Origin: Alphaproteobacteria bacterium | Lineage (GTDB): Bacteria; Pseudomonadota; Alphaproteobacteria; Sphingomonadales; Emcibacteraceae | Direction of reading: 5' to 3' | Assembly (NCBI GenBank): GCA_002749135.1 | Contig: NVVY01000017.1 | Location: 37,979-44,226, forward strand | DNA length: 6,248 nt | Shown: positions 5,479-6,248 of the stretch, in pieces | Numbering within the stretch: position 1 is the first letter of the stretch | Layout: the number at the start of each line of letters is the position of its first letter | The notes under the pieces: model-generated | The model's input: only the letters and a program-made list of their open reading frames with translations | Told to the model about the DNA's origin: nothing | Databases searched by the model: none | Program-made: the position numbers and the translations under genes

Positions 5479-6248
5479 GATAAATCTTCTCGAAAAAGCA
5501 GGCTGCTGTCGCCGTAGGAATAAAAGCGGTAACCCTGATCAATGGCATGGGCATAAGCAGCTTTCATATTTTCCTGTCCGGCAAAGGCACTGACCAGCAT
5601 GAACAGGGTGGAGCGCGGCAAATGAAAGTTTGTCATCAAAACATCCACAGCACGAAATTTATAGCCCGGCGTTATGAATATATCAGTGGCCTGCGCAAAG
5701 GCATGAACCCTGCCCGCCTCATCTGCCGCAGATTCCAATAGGCGCAAAGACGTAGTTCCAACCGCGACAACCCGCCGTCCCTTGTCATGGGCCTGATTTA
5801 TGGTTTCCGCCGCCTGTGCGGTGATCTCCCCCCATTCAGAATGCATTTTATGGTCAGCTGTATCATCCACTTTAACCGGAAGAAAAGTCCCGGCCCCCAC
5901 ATGTAAGGTCACATGAACGAATTCCACGCCCTTGCCGGACAGGTCAGCCAACAAACGATCCGTAAAGTGAAGCCCCGCCGTGGGGGCGGCAACCGCACCG
6001 TCTTTTTTGCTGTAGACCGTCTGATAATCGGTTAAATCCCGTTCATCTATCGGGCGCTGTGAAGCAATATAGGGCGGCAGAGGCATGACGCCGGCCTCGT
6101 CAAGAGCGGAGCGAAAATCCTCACCAGCGCAATTGAAGTGCAGAGAAACCTCACCGCCTTCTCCTTTTCCGATCACACAGGCTGAAAGGCCATTAGAGAA
6201 TTCAATGATATCATCAATTTTCAGCTTCTTGGCCGGGCGGGCAAAGGC
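5475..6248 (-). CDS. queA: S-adenosylmethionine:tRNA ribosyltransferase-isomerase QueA, C-terminal part (runs off right edge)
   Basis: QueA transfers and isomerises the ribosyl group of S-adenosylmethionine onto preQ1-tRNA, making epoxyqueuosine, the step directly after Tgt. The frame stays open to the window edge, giving 257 residues. The family is usually about 340-356 long, so roughly 90 N-terminal residues are missing. The GTG at 6176 is an internal valine, not the start: upstream codons still match QueA ([11 protein letters not shown]). In fragment numbering, conserved motifs are MPLPPY (55-60), YQTVY (75-79), AAPTAGLHF (87-95), TLHVGAGTF (114-122), VGTTSLR (163-169), TNFHLP (206-211) and YSYGD (243-247). 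It ends FREDLS and its TGA overlaps the tgt ATG by 4 bases. The promoter lies outside the window. Confidence 0.97.
   Translation of the reverse strand, partial: AFARPAKKLKIDDIIEFSNGLSACVIGKGEGGEVSLHFNCAGEDFRSALDEAGVMPLPPYIASQRPIDERDLTDYQTVYSKKDGAVAAPTAGLHFTDRLLADLSGKGVEFVHVTLHVGAGTFLPVKVDDTADHKMHSEWGEITAQAAETINQAHDKGRRVVAVGTTSLRLLESAADEAGRVHAFAQATDIFITPGYKFRAVDVLMTNFHLPRSTLFMLVSAFAGQENMKAAYAHAIDQGYRFYSYGDSSLLFREDLS

Noticed and set aside
6174..6176. GTG at 6176 as the start of queA
   Set aside because: The frame continues upstream to the window edge with residues matching QueA, and the family needs about 90 more N-terminal residues.

Overview
This window looks like an ordinary stretch of alphaproteobacterial chromosome with moderate GC content. 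The main pointers are the Tgt signature SRSGRTG, which matches the Zymomonas-type TRSGRNG rather than the E. coli TRNARNG, the queA-tgt pair followed by tRNA-Lys, and an Ffh N-terminus of bacterial type. The organism assignment is inference from protein motifs only.

Layout. The left edge (1-113, minus) is the first 37 codons of ffh, the signal recognition particle GTPase. A 376-base divergent intergenic region (114-489) contains a GC-rich, multi-palindrome block (178-269) and a strong separate hairpin (300-329), then the ribosome binding site of a small outer-membrane beta-barrel gene (490-1152, plus). Facing it is a minus-strand pair, probably one operon: a cobalamin-binding-domain radical SAM enzyme of unknown substrate (1984-3681), then a PlsC-type acyltransferase (about 1190-1918).

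Region 3682-3992 has no protein gene. It holds a minus-strand -10 box for the radical SAM gene and a compact set of hairpins (3801-3956) that resembles a structured RNA I cannot assign to a known class. Next come two minus-strand tRNA-Lys genes, anticodons CTT (3993-4068) and TTT (4182-4257). Each has its own promoter with the same hexamers, the same 17-base spacer and the same 17-base distance to the tRNA. The right third is queA-tgt (minus, overlapping by 4 bases), the last two dedicated steps in placing queuosine into tRNA wobble positions; queA runs off the right edge.

How the genes work together. Tgt exchanges the wobble guanine for preQ1 in GUN-anticodon tRNAs (Asn, Asp, His, Tyr), and QueA builds the cyclopentane-epoxide on it. 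The neighbouring tRNA-Lys genes are not substrates, so that adjacency is positional. The radical SAM/PlsC pair hints at a membrane-lipid role, but the sequence does not prove it. No CRISPR array, insertion sequence, phage gene or defence system is visible. The items most worth following up are the structured element at 3801-3956, the palindromic block at 178-269 and the unassigned radical SAM enzyme beside plsC.
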